64,000 nucleotides of DNA from Siccibacter turicensis LMG 23730 (GTDB lineage: Bacteria > Pseudomonadota > Gammaproteobacteria > Enterobacterales > Enterobacteriaceae), in contig NZ_AWFZ01000042.1 of the NCBI RefSeq assembly GCF_000463155.2, positions 138,281 through 202,280 of the forward strand, read 5' to 3'. The notes beneath the pieces are model-generated. The model made no database searches, was not told the DNA's origin, and saw only the letters and a list, made by a program, of their open reading frames with translations. Each line of letters begins with the position of its first letter. Position 1 is the stretch's first letter. Positions 10,410 to 20,344 of the stretch are shown here, piece after piece. A program made the position numbers and the translations under genes.

Positions 10410-12401
10410 GTGAGCATGGATATCAGCGATTTTTATCAGACATTTTTTGACGAAGCTGACGAACTGTTGGCGGATATGGAGCAGCACCTGCTGGATCTTG
10501 TGCCCGAAGCACCCGATTCCGAACAGCTCAACGCAATTTTTCGCGCCGCGCACTCTATAAAAGGCGGTGCCGGTACCTTCGGGTTCACCGTGTTGCAGGA
10601 AACCACGCACCTGATGGAGAACCTGCTCGATGAAGCGCGCCGCGGCGAAATGCAGCTGAACACCGACATTATCAACCTGTTTTTGGAAACCAAAGATATT
10701 ATGCAAGAACAGCTCGACGCCTATAAAAGCTCAGAGCAGCCGGATCAGGCCAGCTTCGAGTATATCTGCCAGGCGCTGCGTCAACTTGCGCTGGAAGCGA
10801 AAGGTGAAGCACCCGCTGCGGCGGCCAACGCGGCACAGCTTACGGTGGTCGACGACGCGGCCCCGGCAGGCAGCGACGGCGCGCTGCGCGTGACTCTGAG
10901 CAAGCTGAAGGCGGGTGAAGTGGATGTCCTGCTTGAAGAGCTGGGCAATCTCGGCACGCTGTCTCAGGTAGAGAAGGGCAGCGATACCCTGAGCGCCACC
11001 ATCGGCGGCATCAGCGAAGATGATATTACCGCCGTGCTGTGCTTCGTGATTGAGCCAGACCAGATTGCGTTCTCGGCAGCCCAGGAGGCCGCTCCGGCAC
11101 CTGCGCCAGCACCAGTACAGGCGCCAGCCGCTGCACCGGCCCTCAAGGCCGTGCCTAACGAGACCGCCGCGCCGCGCGCCGAGCGTGAAAACAAGCCGGC
11201 CGCCCGTGCCAGCGAATCCACCAGCATCCGCGTTGCGGTTGAGAAAGTGGATCAGCTGATTAACCTGGTGGGCGAGCTGGTGATTACCCAGTCAATGCTG
11301 GCCCAGCGCTCCAACGAACTGGATCCGGTCACCCACGGCGACCTGATCACCAGCATGGGTCAGTTACAACGTAACGCCCGCGATCTGCAGGAATCAGTGA
11401 TGTCCATCCGTATGATGCCGATGGAGTACGTGTTCAGCCGCTTCCCGCGTCTGGTACGCGACCTGGCCGGCAAACTCGGCAAGCAGGTGGAACTCACCCT
11501 GCAGGGCAGCTCTACCGAACTGGACAAGAGCCTGATCGAACGCATTATCGACCCGTTAACGCACCTGGTGCGTAACAGTCTCGACCACGGTATTGAGTCG
11601 CCGGAAAAACGCGAAGCAGCCGGTAAATCGCCGGTGGGTAACCTTATCCTCGCCGCGGAACACCAGGGCGGCAACATCTGCATCGAAGTGACCGACGACG
11701 GTGCGGGCCTTAACCGCGAGCGTATTCTGGCGAAAGCCATGTCGCAGGGGATGGCGGTCAGCGAGAGCATGACCGATGAAGAGGTCGGGATGCTGATCTT
11801 CGCCCCGGGCTTCTCCACCGCCGAGCAGGTCACGGATGTGTCCGGCCGCGGCGTGGGCATGGACGTGGTAAAACGTAACATCCAGGAGATGGGCGGCCAC
11901 GTTGAGATCCAGTCGAAGCAGGGCGCGGGCACCACGATCCGTATCCTCCTGCCGCTGACCCTTGCCATCCTCGACGGCATGTCGGTGAAGGTGAACAACG
12001 AAGTCTTCATTCTGCCGCTCAACGCGGTGATGGAATCGCTCCAGCCGCTGGAAGACGATCTGCATCCGCTGGCCGGTGGCGAGCGCGTACTGGAAGTGCG
12101 CGGCGAATACCTGCCGCTGGTTGAGCTGTGGAAAGTATTTAATGTTCAGGGCGCGAAAACCGAAGCGACTCAGGGCATTGTGGTGATTCTGCAGAGCGCG
12201 GGACGTCGTTACGCGCTGCTGGTGGACCAGCTGATTGGTCAGCACCAGGTGGTGGTGAAAAACCTTGAAAGCAACTATCGCAAAGTGCCGGGCATCTCCG
12301 CCGCCACCATTCTTGGTGATGGCAGCGTGGCACTGATCGTGGATATTTCTGCCCTGCAGGGTTTAAACCGTGAACAACGTGTGGCGGGCGCTGCCGCCTG
12401 A
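10410..12401 (+). CDS. cheA: Chemotaxis histidine kinase CheA
   Basis: CheA autophosphorylates and passes phosphate to CheY and CheB. The 663 residues comprise P1 (1-134, phosphorylated His48 in AAHSIKGG), P2, dimerisation P3, the ATPase domain P4 ([24 protein letters not shown]) and CheW-like P5. Met98 (DIMQEQ) is where the short form CheA-S starts in E. coli. The linker between P2 and P3 (residues 227-249) is a run of Ala and Pro and makes the protein about nine residues longer than E. coli CheA. The GTG at 10410 (GTG-AGC-ATG) matches the E. coli start; the open frame extending further back into motB was rejected. Confidence 0.96.
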   Translation: MSMDISDFYQTFFDEADELLADMEQHLLDLVPEAPDSEQLNAIFRAAHSIKGGAGTFGFTVLQETTHLMENLLDEARRGEMQLNTDIINLFLETKDIMQEQLDAYKSSEQPDQASFEYICQALRQLALEAKGEAPAAAANAAQLTVVDDAAPAGSDGALRVTLSKLKAGEVDVLLEELGNLGTLSQVEKGSDTLSATIGGISEDDITAVLCFVIEPDQIAFSAAQEAAPAPAPAPVQAPAAAPALKAVPNETAAPRAERENKPAARASESTSIRVAVEKVDQLINLVGELVITQSMLAQRSNELDPVTHGDLITSMGQLQRNARDLQESVMSIRMMPMEYVFSRFPRLVRDLAGKLGKQVELTLQGSSTELDKSLIERIIDPLTHLVRNSLDHGIESPEKREAAGKSPVGNLILAAEHQGGNICIEVTDDGAGLNRERILAKAMSQGMAVSESMTDEEVGMLIFAPGFSTAEQVTDVSGRGVGMDVVKRNIQEMGGHVEIQSKQGAGTTIRILLPLTLAILDGMSVKVNNEVFILPLNAVMESLQPLEDDLHPLAGGERVLEVRGEYLPLVELWKVFNVQGAKTEATQGIVVILQSAGRRYALLVDQLIGQHQVVVKNLESNYRKVPGISAATILGDGSVALIVDISALQGLNREQRVAGAAA

Positions 12402-12424
12402 TTTTGAGATTAAGAAGGTAAAAA

Positions 12425-12928
12425 ATGACCGGTATGAGCAACGTGACAAAACTGGCCGGCGAGCCGTCAGGTCAGGAATTCCTGGTCTTCACCCTGGGTG
12501 ATGAAGAGTACGGTATCGATATTTTAAAAGTGCAGGAGATCCGCGGTTACGATCAGGTAACCCGTATCGCTAACACCCCGGAGTTCATTAAAGGGGTGAC
12601 CAACCTGCGCGGCGTAATCGTGCCTATCGTCGACCTGCGCGTGAAGTTTAACCAGCAGGACGTGGAATATAACGACAACACCGTAGTGATCGTGTTGAAC
12701 CTCGGCCAGCGCGTCGTGGGCATCGTGGTGGACGGCGTCTCTGACGTGCTGTCGCTGAATGCCGATCAAATTCGCCCGGCGCCGGAATTTGCCGTGACCC
12801 TCTCCACCGAATACCTCACCGGTCTCGGTGCGGTCGGTGAGCGTATGCTGATCCTGGTGCACATCGAGAAACTGCTCAACAGTGAAGAGATGGCCCTGAT
12901 CGACACCGCTGCGGCGCACGTCGCCTGA
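12425..12928 (+). CDS. cheW: Chemotaxis coupling protein CheW
   Basis: CheW links chemoreceptors to CheA in the polar arrays. The 167 residues form one CheW domain and match E. coli CheW in length and almost throughout in sequence, for example [19 protein letters not shown] and [13 protein letters not shown]. The start follows an AAGAAGGTAAAA leader. In E. coli tar follows directly. Here a pilus operon of 5.3 kb intervenes, and a hairpin after cheW and a new sigma-28 promoter before tar separate the two halves of the chemotaxis genes. Confidence 0.97.
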   Translation: MTGMSNVTKLAGEPSGQEFLVFTLGDEEYGIDILKVQEIRGYDQVTRIANTPEFIKGVTNLRGVIVPIVDLRVKFNQQDVEYNDNTVVIVLNLGQRVVGIVVDGVSDVLSLNADQIRPAPEFAVTLSTEYLTGLGAVGERMLILVHIEKLLNSEEMALIDTAAAHVA

Positions 12929-13277
12929 TAAAAAACGGTGCGATATTTAAGGTATCGCACCGTCTATTTAACCCCCGCTAAACTCTCCACGCGTTTCGTT
13001 GCAGCAACCTCTTTGTTAATTTGTGATGTTCGTCACGGAATAAAGGATATATCTTCGCTTTATTGCCCCGCGCACGTCCAAAAACTTATCTAATTCGTTG
13101 ATATTTATAATTTTTTAGTGGTTATCACCACACATCATTACCCCCTCATCAGGATGGTCATTTCCCTGCGCCTACACTAAATTTTTAACAACCTTACATA
13201 TCTGGCATATCCAGTTACACATTGATGGTTTTTAAAAACAGGGATGCCGGCGGCATCGTCCACACGAGGTAAGCATC
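12929..13277 (+). promoter_or_regulatory. cheW to pilus operon spacer with candidate CRP site
   Basis: This non-coding stretch contains a hairpin after cheW, then AT-rich DNA leading to the pilus operon. TGTGA-TGTTCG-TCACG at 13022-13037 matches the CRP consensus with one mismatch and lies about 240 bases before the first pilin. No sigma-28 box is seen, so the pilus operon does not appear to be read as a flagellar gene. An ACGAGGTAAGC leader provides the ribosome-binding site. Confidence 0.55.
12935..12963 (+). terminator. Hairpin after cheW, possible terminator
   Basis: ACGGTGCGATA and TATCGCACCGT form an 11-bp perfect stem with a 7-base loop, starting 7 bases after the cheW stop. It is followed by CTATTTA, a poor T-run, so termination may be partial. 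Confidence 0.6.
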
Positions 13278-13844
13278 ATGAACAAACGCCTTTTACTTGC
13301 GCTCAGCGCCAGCAGTCTGCTGCTCGTCACCTCGGCGGGTAATGCGGTGACCAGTAGCGGCACCATTACGGCGACGCTGACGTTAACCAACGGCTGCCTG
13401 ATTAACGGCTCCCCCAGCCAGAACGGCATCAACTTCGGTTCACTGAACTTCGGTACCCAGGCGGCGACCTTCAGCACCCTGACCACCCAGCTCGCGGGCG
13501 CTAACGGCGGCAACAGCTTTACCATCCAGTGTACGACGGCCGATTACACCGTGCAGCTCACTGGCAGTACGAACACCGCGCCTGGCACCGTTGTCGGCAG
13601 TCCTGGCACCCCCGCCCGTTATATGGTTAACAGCACCAATGCTGCTCAGGGTGTAGCGTACAGCCTGTTCAGCGACAGCGCCTTCAACAATGTGATTGCC
13701 AACAATACGCCGATTCCAGTGGCATCGACTGCTGCGGGCGTCGACAGTTACACCATCTATGGACGTATCACCGGCGGCGGTAACAGTGTGACCGTGGTAC
13801 CGGGCGTCTATAACGACACCATCAACGTAAGCGTGATCTATTAA
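13278..13844 (+). CDS. Spore-coat-U domain pilin, probable major subunit of a Csu-type pilus
   Basis: This 188-residue secreted protein has a signal peptide of about 23 residues (cleavage after GNA) and one spore-coat protein U (SCPU) domain, the pilin fold of archaic chaperone-usher pili such as Acinetobacter Csu. A Cys pair (in NGCLI and IQCTT) probably forms the pilin disulphide. The protein is rich in Thr, Ser, Asn and Gly, and ends with the hydrophobic strand pattern YNDTINVSVIY. It is first in a five-gene operon and a UUCG hairpin follows it, both typical of the major subunit. Symbols of the csu genes are not assigned because orthology is unproven. Confidence 0.85.
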   Translation: MNKRLLLALSASSLLLVTSAGNAVTSSGTITATLTLTNGCLINGSPSQNGINFGSLNFGTQAATFSTLTTQLAGANGGNSFTIQCTTADYTVQLTGSTNTAPGTVVGSPGTPARYMVNSTNAAQGVAYSLFSDSAFNNVIANNTPIPVASTAAGVDSYTIYGRITGGGNSVTVVPGVYNDTINVSVIY

Positions 13845-13879
13845 ACGTTAAAACACTGATGCGCTAGTTAATCGACAGG

Positions 13880-13895
13880 CAGCCCTTCGGGGCTG
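13880..13895 (+). promoter_or_regulatory. UUCG-capped hairpin between the first two pilin genes
   Basis: CAGCCC-TTCG-GGGCTG is a 6-bp stem closed by the very stable UUCG tetraloop. It lies 35 bases after the first pilin and ends two bases before the GAGGGG ribosome-binding site of the next gene. It may stabilise the upstream message or lower translation of the minor subunit. Confidence 0.6.
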
Positions 13896-13909
13896 TCGAG
13901 GGGATCGTT

Positions 13910-14422
13910 TTGCCCGGAATCTGCCGCTACGCGATGTCCGGAACGCTGCTGCTGTGCAGCGCAGCCGCGTTCGGCGTCACCACCCAGAACTTTCAGGTGA
14001 GTGCCACCATCACGCCCGGCTGCTCGGTGACCAGCGGCAGCGGCGGGGTGTACGGCGCGCTGAATTTTGGTACGCGCAGCGGCGTGGATGGCAGCCGCGT
14101 GTCGACCAGCTTCGTGCCGAACACCTCGCTGTCGCTGGCCTGCACGCCGGGGGTCAGTGTGACGATGAGCATCAACGGCGGACAGAACTACACCACCGTC
14201 AGGCGGATGGTGCGCAGCGGGGGGGCGGATGCCGTCCCGTATCGCCTCTATACCAGCGGCACGCTGGCCGCCAATACCGAGATCGGCGTCAATCAGGCGG
14301 TCTCACTGAGTTACACCAACAGCAATAACATTACGCTGCCCATCTTTGGCGCAGCGCAGCTTACCGGGTTTAGCCCGGCCGGCAATTATACCGATCAACT
14401 TACCGTGACGTTGACATGGTAA
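13910..14422 (+). CDS. Spore-coat-U domain pilin, probable minor subunit of a Csu-type pilus
   Basis: The product has 170 residues, with a signal peptide (MPGICRYAMSGTLLLCSAAAFG) followed by one SCPU domain containing a conserved Cys pair (PGCSV and LACTP). It resembles CsuA/CsuB-type minor subunits. I chose the TTG at 13910 because GAGGGG lies seven bases upstream; an in-frame ATG at 13934 would cut into the signal peptide and has no ribosome-binding site. Its low-efficiency start and the upstream hairpin suggest lower expression than the first pilin. The next gene follows after 15 bases. Confidence 0.82.
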   Translation: MPGICRYAMSGTLLLCSAAAFGVTTQNFQVSATITPGCSVTSGSGGVYGALNFGTRSGVDGSRVSTSFVPNTSLSLACTPGVSVTMSINGGQNYTTVRRMVRSGGADAVPYRLYTSGTLAANTEIGVNQAVSLSYTNSNNITLPIFGAAQLTGFSPAGNYTDQLTVTLTW

Positions 14423-14437
14423 TCAGGGAGAAGTGAC

Positions 14438-15190
14438 ATGACACCACGTGGGTTAACCGCATGCGTCCTACTGAGCGGCTTACTCAGTGCCGGGCAGGCC
14501 GCCGCCGCCAGCAATCTGCTTATCTGGCCCATCGACCCTTTTTTCGCCCCCGAAGATAACGCCGCCGAACTCTGGCTACAGAACCAGGGCGATCAGGCCA
14601 CCACCATGCAGGTACGCATCGTGCGCTGGCGCCAGGAGAACGGCAACGAGCGCTACGAGCAGCAGCAGGAGGTGGTGGCCAGCCCGCCGATCGTGCGGGT
14701 GGAAGGGGGCACCAAGCAGCTTATCCGTTTAATCAAGCAAACCACTGTCCCGGCGGGCATCGAACAGGCCTACCGGATTGTGGTCGATGAAATTCCCCAG
14801 CCGGACGGCAGCAACAACCCGCAGATTGGTCTCAAGCTCCAGATGCGCTACTCCATTCCCCTGTTTGTCTACGGCCAGGGGATCGCTACTCAGCGTAGCG
14901 GGACGCACCACGCGTTTGTTAACCCCGCCGATCTCAGCTGGCGCGTGGTTAACGAGGGCGGCCAGCGTGCTGTGCAGGTCACCAACCGGGGGGATATTCA
15001 CGTCCGGCTGAGCAACGTCAGCGTCACGCAGGGCGGTCAGCGTCGCGAGATGGCGCAGGGGCTGCTGGGGTATGTGCTGCCCCACAGCACGCGCGCGTTT
15101 CCACTGCCGGCCGGCACGCCGAGTCCAAACCAGCTCACGGCCTCTATCAATGCGCGTAATGCACAATGGCAAACCGCGCCAGCGCCTTAA
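14438..15190 (+). CDS. Periplasmic chaperone of the Csu-type pilus
   Basis: This 250-residue PapD-like chaperone should bind unfolded pilins in the periplasm and deliver them to the usher. It has a signal peptide ending AAAAS, then two immunoglobulin-like domains. The first holds LLIWPIDPFF, the ELWLQNQG strand and the GGTKQLIRLI segment, where the donor strand and subunit-anchoring basic residues lie. The second runs from about residue 145. The pattern is that of the archaic chaperones (CsuC). The start follows AGGGAGAAGTGAC. Its last 25 bases overlap the usher gene. Confidence 0.86.
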   Translation: MTPRGLTACVLLSGLLSAGQAAAASNLLIWPIDPFFAPEDNAAELWLQNQGDQATTMQVRIVRWRQENGNERYEQQQEVVASPPIVRVEGGTKQLIRLIKQTTVPAGIEQAYRIVVDEIPQPDGSNNPQIGLKLQMRYSIPLFVYGQGIATQRSGTHHAFVNPADLSWRVVNEGGQRAVQVTNRGDIHVRLSNVSVTQGGQRREMAQGLLGYVLPHSTRAFPLPAGTPSPNQLTASINARNAQWQTAPAP

Positions 15191-17559
15191 CCACGCTGTC
15201 GGTTGCGACGTTTATCGCCACCACGCCCTCTGCCGCTCACGCAGCAAACGGGGATGACGCGCTGCCGCCGCCGCCGGATGTGCGCGCCATCAACGCCCGG
15301 GCGACCTATCACCTGGGCCTGGTGGTGAACCACTACGACACCGGACAGCTGGTTCAGGCGACCCGGCGCGAGGGGGATTTTTACGTCAAGGCCGATGACC
15401 TTAAGCAGGCGGGGATCCCGGCTGACCATCTTCCGGCTGGCGCGGAGGTTAACGTCACGCGCCTGCCGGAAGTGCAGACCGACTACGACAGTACGCGCCA
15501 GCGCCTGCTGCTCACGGTGCCGAACCACTGGCTGCCGGGCAGAGATATTACCCTTGGCCAGGATCCCGATGCGGTGGCGCCGCGCAACAGTACCGGGGCG
15601 CTGCTCAACTACGACTTTTATACCAACGACACCCAGAAAAGCGGCAGCCAGGCGTCGCTGTGGCACGAGCTGCGCTTTTTTAGCGATATCGGCACGCTCT
15701 CCAGCACCGGCATCGCCCGACAGACTTTTCAGGGCTACACCAGCCAGCACAACGGCTACCGCCGCTACGACACCACCTTCACCGGCAATGACGAGAAAGA
15801 CACCGTCAGCTGGTCGGTAGGGGATGTCATCAGCGACTCCCTGACCTGGAGCAGCAGCGTGCGCATGGGGGGCATCTCCTGGGGGCGCGACTTTTCCCTG
15901 CGCCCGGATCTGATCACGTACCCGCTGCCGGCCTTTTCCGGCGAGGCCGCGGTACCGAGCACAGTGGACGTGTTCATCAACGGCTACCGTTCCGGCTCCA
16001 CCACGCTACAGCCCGGTCCGTTTACCCTGACCAACCTGCCTTATGTGAACGGGTCGGGGGACGCGGTGCTGGTCACCACCGACGCCCAGGGGCGCCAGGT
16101 CTCCACCACGTTGCCGTTCTACGTCGCCAGCGATCTGCTCAAGCAGGGGTTGTCTGACGGGGCATTCACCCTCGGCGCGCTGCGTCGCAACTACGGACTG
16201 AAGGATTTTGACTACGGCCCGGCGGCGGGCAGCGGCTCGTTGCGCTACGGCGTGACCGACTGGTGGACCGCCGAAGCCCATACCGAAGGGGCCGAGTCGC
16301 TGGCGCTTGGCGGCGTAGGGTCGATGTTCCGCATCGGCCAGTTTGGGGTCATCAACGGTGCGTTCACCCAGAGCCGGATGCGCGGCGATCGGGGCCAGCA
16401 GATTAACTGGGGTTACCAGTACAACGGCGCCTGGTTCAACATCGGCACCCAGCATACCGAGCGCGATCGCACCTTTGGCAATCTGGCGCTCTACGATCTG
16501 CAGCCGGTCTACGACATCAATCGTCAACCCACGTCCACTCTGAGCCGTACCTCGGATCAGTACACCTTCAGCCTCAACCTGGGTCGCTACGGCAACCTCG
16601 GCGCGGCCTATATCGACGTGCGCAGCTTTGACGATGAGAAAACGCGCCTGCTTAACCTCTCCTGGAGCAAAAATTTCTGGGACAGCAGCTTCTACGTTGC
16701 CGCCAGCCACGACCCGGATAAAGAGGGCTGGACGGTGGCGATGTCATTGCAGATCCCGTTTGGCACGCTGGACAGCGTCGCCCTGAGCGTGGACAACGCA
16801 CGCGATACCGGTACCAGCACCCGGGTAACCTACAACCACGCCATGCCGAGCGACGGCGGCTTCAACTGGGATATGGCCTACGCTAACCGCAGCCGCGACG
16901 ACGACTACCAGCAGGCCTCGCTGGGCTGGCGCAACAACGCGGTGGAGCTGCGGGGCGGTATCTACGGCGAAAGCGGGGGCTACACCCGCTGGGGTCAGGC
17001 CAGCGGCTCGCTGGTGGTGATGGACAACGCCGTATTCGCCGCCAACCAGATCAACGACGCCTTTGCGGTGATCAGCACCAACGGCCAGCCGAACGTCACG
17101 GTTAACTTCGAAAACCAGCCCGCCGGGCAAACCGATGACGACGGCTATTTGCTGGTCAGCGGGGTGACCGCCTATTACCCGGCGACCTACAGCATCAACA
17201 CCCTCGACCTGCCGGCGGATACCCGCATCAAGGACACCGAGCGGCGGATCGCCATCAAGCGCGGCAGCGGTTACGTGATTGCCTTCCCGATGGATCGCGA
17301 GCGTGTCGCCAGCGTCATTCTGCATGATGAGCACGGCGAGCCGCTGCCGGTATCAAGCCAGGTCTCCCGCCCGATGCTGCCGTCAGCCATTGTCGGCTAC
17401 GAGGGTATCGCCTGGCTGGAGAACATCAGCGACGTCAACCATCTGCAGGTAACGACCCCCGACGGTGAACGCTGCGCCGTTACCTTTAATGCCATCAGCG
17501 ATACCAGCCATATGCTGAAAACCTACGGGCCGGTTATCTGTAAGAAGGAGTCACGCTAA
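15166..17559 (+). CDS. Outer-membrane usher of the Csu-type pilus
   Basis: The usher is the outer-membrane assembly pore. Its 797 residues are typical of archaic ushers and shorter than FimD-type ones. A signal peptide (cleavage near AHAAN) is followed by an N-terminal periplasmic domain (about 30-140), a beta-barrel interrupted by a plug domain (VPSTVDVFINGYRSG near 263-277), and C-terminal domains containing VNFENQPAGQTDDDGYL and ending CKKESR. The ATG at 15166 lies inside the chaperone gene. The stop codon overlaps the start of the next gene by one base (TAATG), so translation is coupled. Confidence 0.9.
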   Translation: MANRASALTTLSVATFIATTPSAAHAANGDDALPPPPDVRAINARATYHLGLVVNHYDTGQLVQATRREGDFYVKADDLKQAGIPADHLPAGAEVNVTRLPEVQTDYDSTRQRLLLTVPNHWLPGRDITLGQDPDAVAPRNSTGALLNYDFYTNDTQKSGSQASLWHELRFFSDIGTLSSTGIARQTFQGYTSQHNGYRRYDTTFTGNDEKDTVSWSVGDVISDSLTWSSSVRMGGISWGRDFSLRPDLITYPLPAFSGEAAVPSTVDVFINGYRSGSTTLQPGPFTLTNLPYVNGSGDAVLVTTDAQGRQVSTTLPFYVASDLLKQGLSDGAFTLGALRRNYGLKDFDYGPAAGSGSLRYGVTDWWTAEAHTEGAESLALGGVGSMFRIGQFGVINGAFTQSRMRGDRGQQINWGYQYNGAWFNIGTQHTERDRTFGNLALYDLQPVYDINRQPTSTLSRTSDQYTFSLNLGRYGNLGAAYIDVRSFDDEKTRLLNLSWSKNFWDSSFYVAASHDPDKEGWTVAMSLQIPFGTLDSVALSVDNARDTGTSTRVTYNHAMPSDGGFNWDMAYANRSRDDDYQQASLGWRNNAVELRGGIYGESGGYTRWGQASGSLVVMDNAVFAANQINDAFAVISTNGQPNVTVNFENQPAGQTDDDGYLLVSGVTAYYPATYSINTLDLPADTRIKDTERRIAIKRGSGYVIAFPMDRERVASVILHDEHGEPLPVSSQVSRPMLPSAIVGYEGIAWLENISDVNHLQVTTPDGERCAVTFNAISDTSHMLKTYGPVICKKESR

Positions 17560-18524
17560 TGCGCCGTTTACTTTGGGCCGTACTGCTGTTGGTGGGGCTG
17601 TGCCAGACGGCGCAGGCGGTGTGCACGCTTACGCCGCCCGCCAGCGCCTCGTTCGGCACCCGCACCTCGTTTGTCATCAACAGCACCGTGCTGGACACCA
17701 GCGCCACCTTTGCGCTGGACTGCACCGCGGTGCTGACGCTGCTTACCAACGACTTTATCCGCCTCACCTACGTCAGTTCCACCAACCCGGTGGGCACCCG
17801 CGGCACGCTGCGCAATACCGCCAACACCGACAGCATTCCGTTTATCGTCTGCAGCCAGGCAAACTGCGCCGCGCCCGGGGAGATTGCCACCGCGGCCAGC
17901 TACACCTGGAGCGGGAACCAGCTGCTCGGGCTGCTGTCCGGCAAGCGTTACGCGCTGCCGTTCTACTTCCGCACCGTGGCCGGGCAGAACGTCAGCGCCG
18001 GCACCTACCAGGCGACGCTCAACTTCCGCCTCGACTACAGCATCTGCGAAACCGGGATAGCGGCCTGCTTATCCGCTCAGACCGGCAGCCCAACCTTTTC
18101 CATGACGCTGACCGCGATCGTCACCAACGACTGTTCGACCATTAACGCCCCGGCGGTCAACTTCGGCAGCGCGCCGCTGGTGCAAAACTTCAACCCGGTC
18201 ACCCAAAATATCGTCATCACCTGCACCAAAGGCAGCGCCTATACGGTGGGGCTGAACAACGGGCTTAACGCCAGCGGCAGCGTGCGCAATATGATCTCCT
18301 CCACCACGCCGGCCAACCTGTTGAGCTACGAGATTTATAAGGGCAGCACCACCAGCCGCTGGGGCATCAGCGGCAGCGAACGCTGGGCCAGCAGCGCCTC
18401 TTCTTCCATCAGCACCGATCAACTCAGCCGCACCTACAGCTACACCGCCCGGGTGTTAACCACACAAACCACTCCGCCGGGGGGGTCCTACAGCGATACT
18501 CTGGTGGTGGACGTGGCCTTTTAA
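17559..18524 (+). CDS. Two-domain spore-coat-U protein, probable tip adhesin of the Csu-type pilus
   Basis: The 321-residue protein has a signal peptide (MRRLLWAVLLLVGLCQTAQA) and two SCPU-like domains, about 22-165 and 185-321. The second contains the pilin-type NDCSTINAPAVNFGS and ends GGSYSDTLVVDVAF. This two-domain layout and the last position in the operon match CsuE, whose N-terminal domain binds hydrophobic surfaces through exposed loops. Whether the binding loops are conserved cannot be judged here. A hairpin follows and then the tar promoter. Confidence 0.82.
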   Translation: MRRLLWAVLLLVGLCQTAQAVCTLTPPASASFGTRTSFVINSTVLDTSATFALDCTAVLTLLTNDFIRLTYVSSTNPVGTRGTLRNTANTDSIPFIVCSQANCAAPGEIATAASYTWSGNQLLGLLSGKRYALPFYFRTVAGQNVSAGTYQATLNFRLDYSICETGIAACLSAQTGSPTFSMTLTAIVTNDCSTINAPAVNFGSAPLVQNFNPVTQNIVITCTKGSAYTVGLNNGLNASGSVRNMISSTTPANLLSYEIYKGSTTSRWGISGSERWASSASSSISTDQLSRTYSYTARVLTTQTTPPGGSYSDTLVVDVAF

Positions 18525-18536
18525 CGCGCGTTATCC

Positions 18537-18553
18537 GGCGCCCGCAGGGCGCC
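18537..18553 (+). terminator. GC-rich hairpin after the Csu-type operon
   Basis: GGCGCCC-GCA-GGGCGCC is a perfect 7-bp stem 12 bases after the last pilus gene. No T-run follows, so it may only protect the 3' end or terminate weakly. It separates the pilus operon from the sigma-28 promoter of tar. Confidence 0.5.
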
Positions 18554-18573
18554 AAATTCCCCAGAGTTTGAGG

Positions 18574-18600
18574 TAAAGTTCCCCACCCACATGCCGATAA
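18574..18600 (+). promoter_or_regulatory. Sigma-28 (FliA) promoter of tar-tap-cheRBYZ
   Basis: TAAA (18574-18577), a 15-base spacer and GCCGATAA (18593-18600) match the FliA consensus perfectly. Transcription should start near 18607, some 25 bases before tar. It keeps the second half of the chemotaxis genes under flagellar control despite the pilus operon inserted upstream. Confidence 0.95.
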
Positions 18601-18631
18601 CACCGATACGAACTTATTCGAAAGGTGTTGT

Positions 18632-20305
18632 ATGTTGAATCGTATCCGCGTTGTCACGCTGCTGATGTTGGTGCTGGTAGTGTTCGCCTTACTACAGCTC
18701 CTCTCCGGCGGGCTTTTCTTCTCGTCCCTCAAGGGAAACCAGGACAGTTTTGCCGCCTCGAACAGCCTGAGAATGCAGCAGGCCGAGCTGACGCAGACCT
18801 GGGAACTGATGCTGCAGACGCGCATCAACCTCAGCCGCTCCTCGGCGCGCATGATGATGGATCCGAACAACCAGCAGAGCAGCGCCAAAACCGATCTGCT
18901 GAACAATGCCAAAGCCACCCTTGCCGAGGCGCAGCAGCACTACACCGCGTTTCGTAACGTCACCCCCATCGCCGGCATGGAAGCGGTGAGCGCCGCCGTG
19001 GACAGCGACTACCAGAACTATGCCCGCGCCCTGGGCGAACTGGTGCAGTACCTGGAAACCGGCAACATGGACGCGTTTTTCGCCCAGCCGACCCAGGGCA
19101 TGCAGAACGCGCTGGGTAAAGCCATCACCGCCTACAGCCAGCAGGGCGACGCGATTTACCAGACCGCCTTCAGTGACAGCCAGGCCGACTATCGCTTCGC
19201 CAAATGGCAGACCGGCGTACTGGTCATCGCGCTGGTGCTGGTGCTCGCCCTGGTGTGGTACGGCATTCGTCATATCCTGCTTAACCCACTGGCGGGCGTC
19301 ATCGCCCACATTCGTGAGATCGCTAACGGCAATCTGACCGGCACGCTGCACGCCAGCGGCCGCAACGAAATCACTGAACTGGCGGTGAGCGTCCAGCACA
19401 TGCAGCAGGAGCTCATCACCACCGTCACCAGCGTGCGTCAGGGCACCGATGCCATTTACAGCGGCACCAGCGAAATTGCCGCAGGGAATAACGATCTCTC
19501 CTCGCGCACCGAGCAGCAGGCCGCGTCGCTTGAGCAGACCGCTGCCAGCATGGAGCAGCTGACCGCCACCGTGAAACAGAACGCCGATAACGCCCGCCAG
19601 GCGTCGCAGCTGGCAAGCAGCGCCTCGGAAACCGCGGCGCGCGGCGGCAAAGTGGTGGATGGCGTCGTCAAGACCATGCACGAGATCGCCGCCAGTTCTA
19701 AAAAGATTGCCGACATTACCGGTGTTATCGACGGCATTGCCTTCCAGACCAACATTCTGGCGCTCAACGCCGCGGTGGAAGCCGCGCGTGCCGGCGAGCA
19801 GGGCCGCGGCTTCGCGGTGGTTGCGGGGGAGGTACGTAATCTGGCGAGCCGCAGCGCCAACGCGGCAAAAGAGATTAAAGCTTTGATTGAAGATTCTGTC
19901 TCCCGGGTCGATACCGGTTCAGTGCTGGTCGAAACGGCCGGAGAGACAATGGACGATATCGTCAGCGCCGTCACGCGCGTCACCGACATCATGGGCGAGA
20001 TCGCCTCGGCGTCGGATGAGCAAAGTCGTGGCATAGACCAGGTCGCGCTGGCGGTAACGGAAATGGATCGCGTAACACAGCAGAACGCCTCGCTGGTGGA
20101 GGAGTCCGCCACCGCCGCCGCCGCCCTGGAAGATCAGGCCAGCCGCCTGAGCCAGGCCGTGGCAGCGTTCCGTCTGAATGCGCAGGGTCACGCCAGGGAT
20201 CGGGCGACACGCAGCAGTGCTGACTACGAGCCAGCGTCCGCACCGGCACTCACACCACGAAAACCGGCAGGGGCCGGGCAGGACGATAACTGGGAAACCT
20301 TCTGA
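18632..20305 (+). CDS. tar: Aspartate chemoreceptor Tar
   Basis: Tar is a methyl-accepting transmembrane receptor that signals aspartate (and in E. coli maltose) to CheA. The 557 residues comprise a first membrane helix (about 7-30), a periplasmic four-helix domain, a second helix (about 190-212), a HAMP domain, and the conserved signalling hairpin centred on [21 protein letters not shown]. The aspartate-binding arginines Arg64, Arg69 and Arg73 are all present ([11 protein letters not shown]). The C-terminus is NWETF, the CheR/CheB docking pentapeptide of high-abundance receptors. It is the first gene of tar-tap-cheRBYZ. Confidence 0.93.
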   Translation: MLNRIRVVTLLMLVLVVFALLQLLSGGLFFSSLKGNQDSFAASNSLRMQQAELTQTWELMLQTRINLSRSSARMMMDPNNQQSSAKTDLLNNAKATLAEAQQHYTAFRNVTPIAGMEAVSAAVDSDYQNYARALGELVQYLETGNMDAFFAQPTQGMQNALGKAITAYSQQGDAIYQTAFSDSQADYRFAKWQTGVLVIALVLVLALVWYGIRHILLNPLAGVIAHIREIANGNLTGTLHASGRNEITELAVSVQHMQQELITTVTSVRQGTDAIYSGTSEIAAGNNDLSSRTEQQAASLEQTAASMEQLTATVKQNADNARQASQLASSASETAARGGKVVDGVVKTMHEIAASSKKIADITGVIDGIAFQTNILALNAAVEAARAGEQGRGFAVVAGEVRNLASRSANAAKEIKALIEDSVSRVDTGSVLVETAGETMDDIVSAVTRVTDIMGEIASASDEQSRGIDQVALAVTEMDRVTQQNASLVEESATAAAALEDQASRLSQAVAAFRLNAQGHARDRATRSSADYEPASAPALTPRKPAGAGQDDNWETF

Positions 20306-20344
20306 TCACGACACGCCGGCGCGATGCCGCTTAAGGGAACGTTG

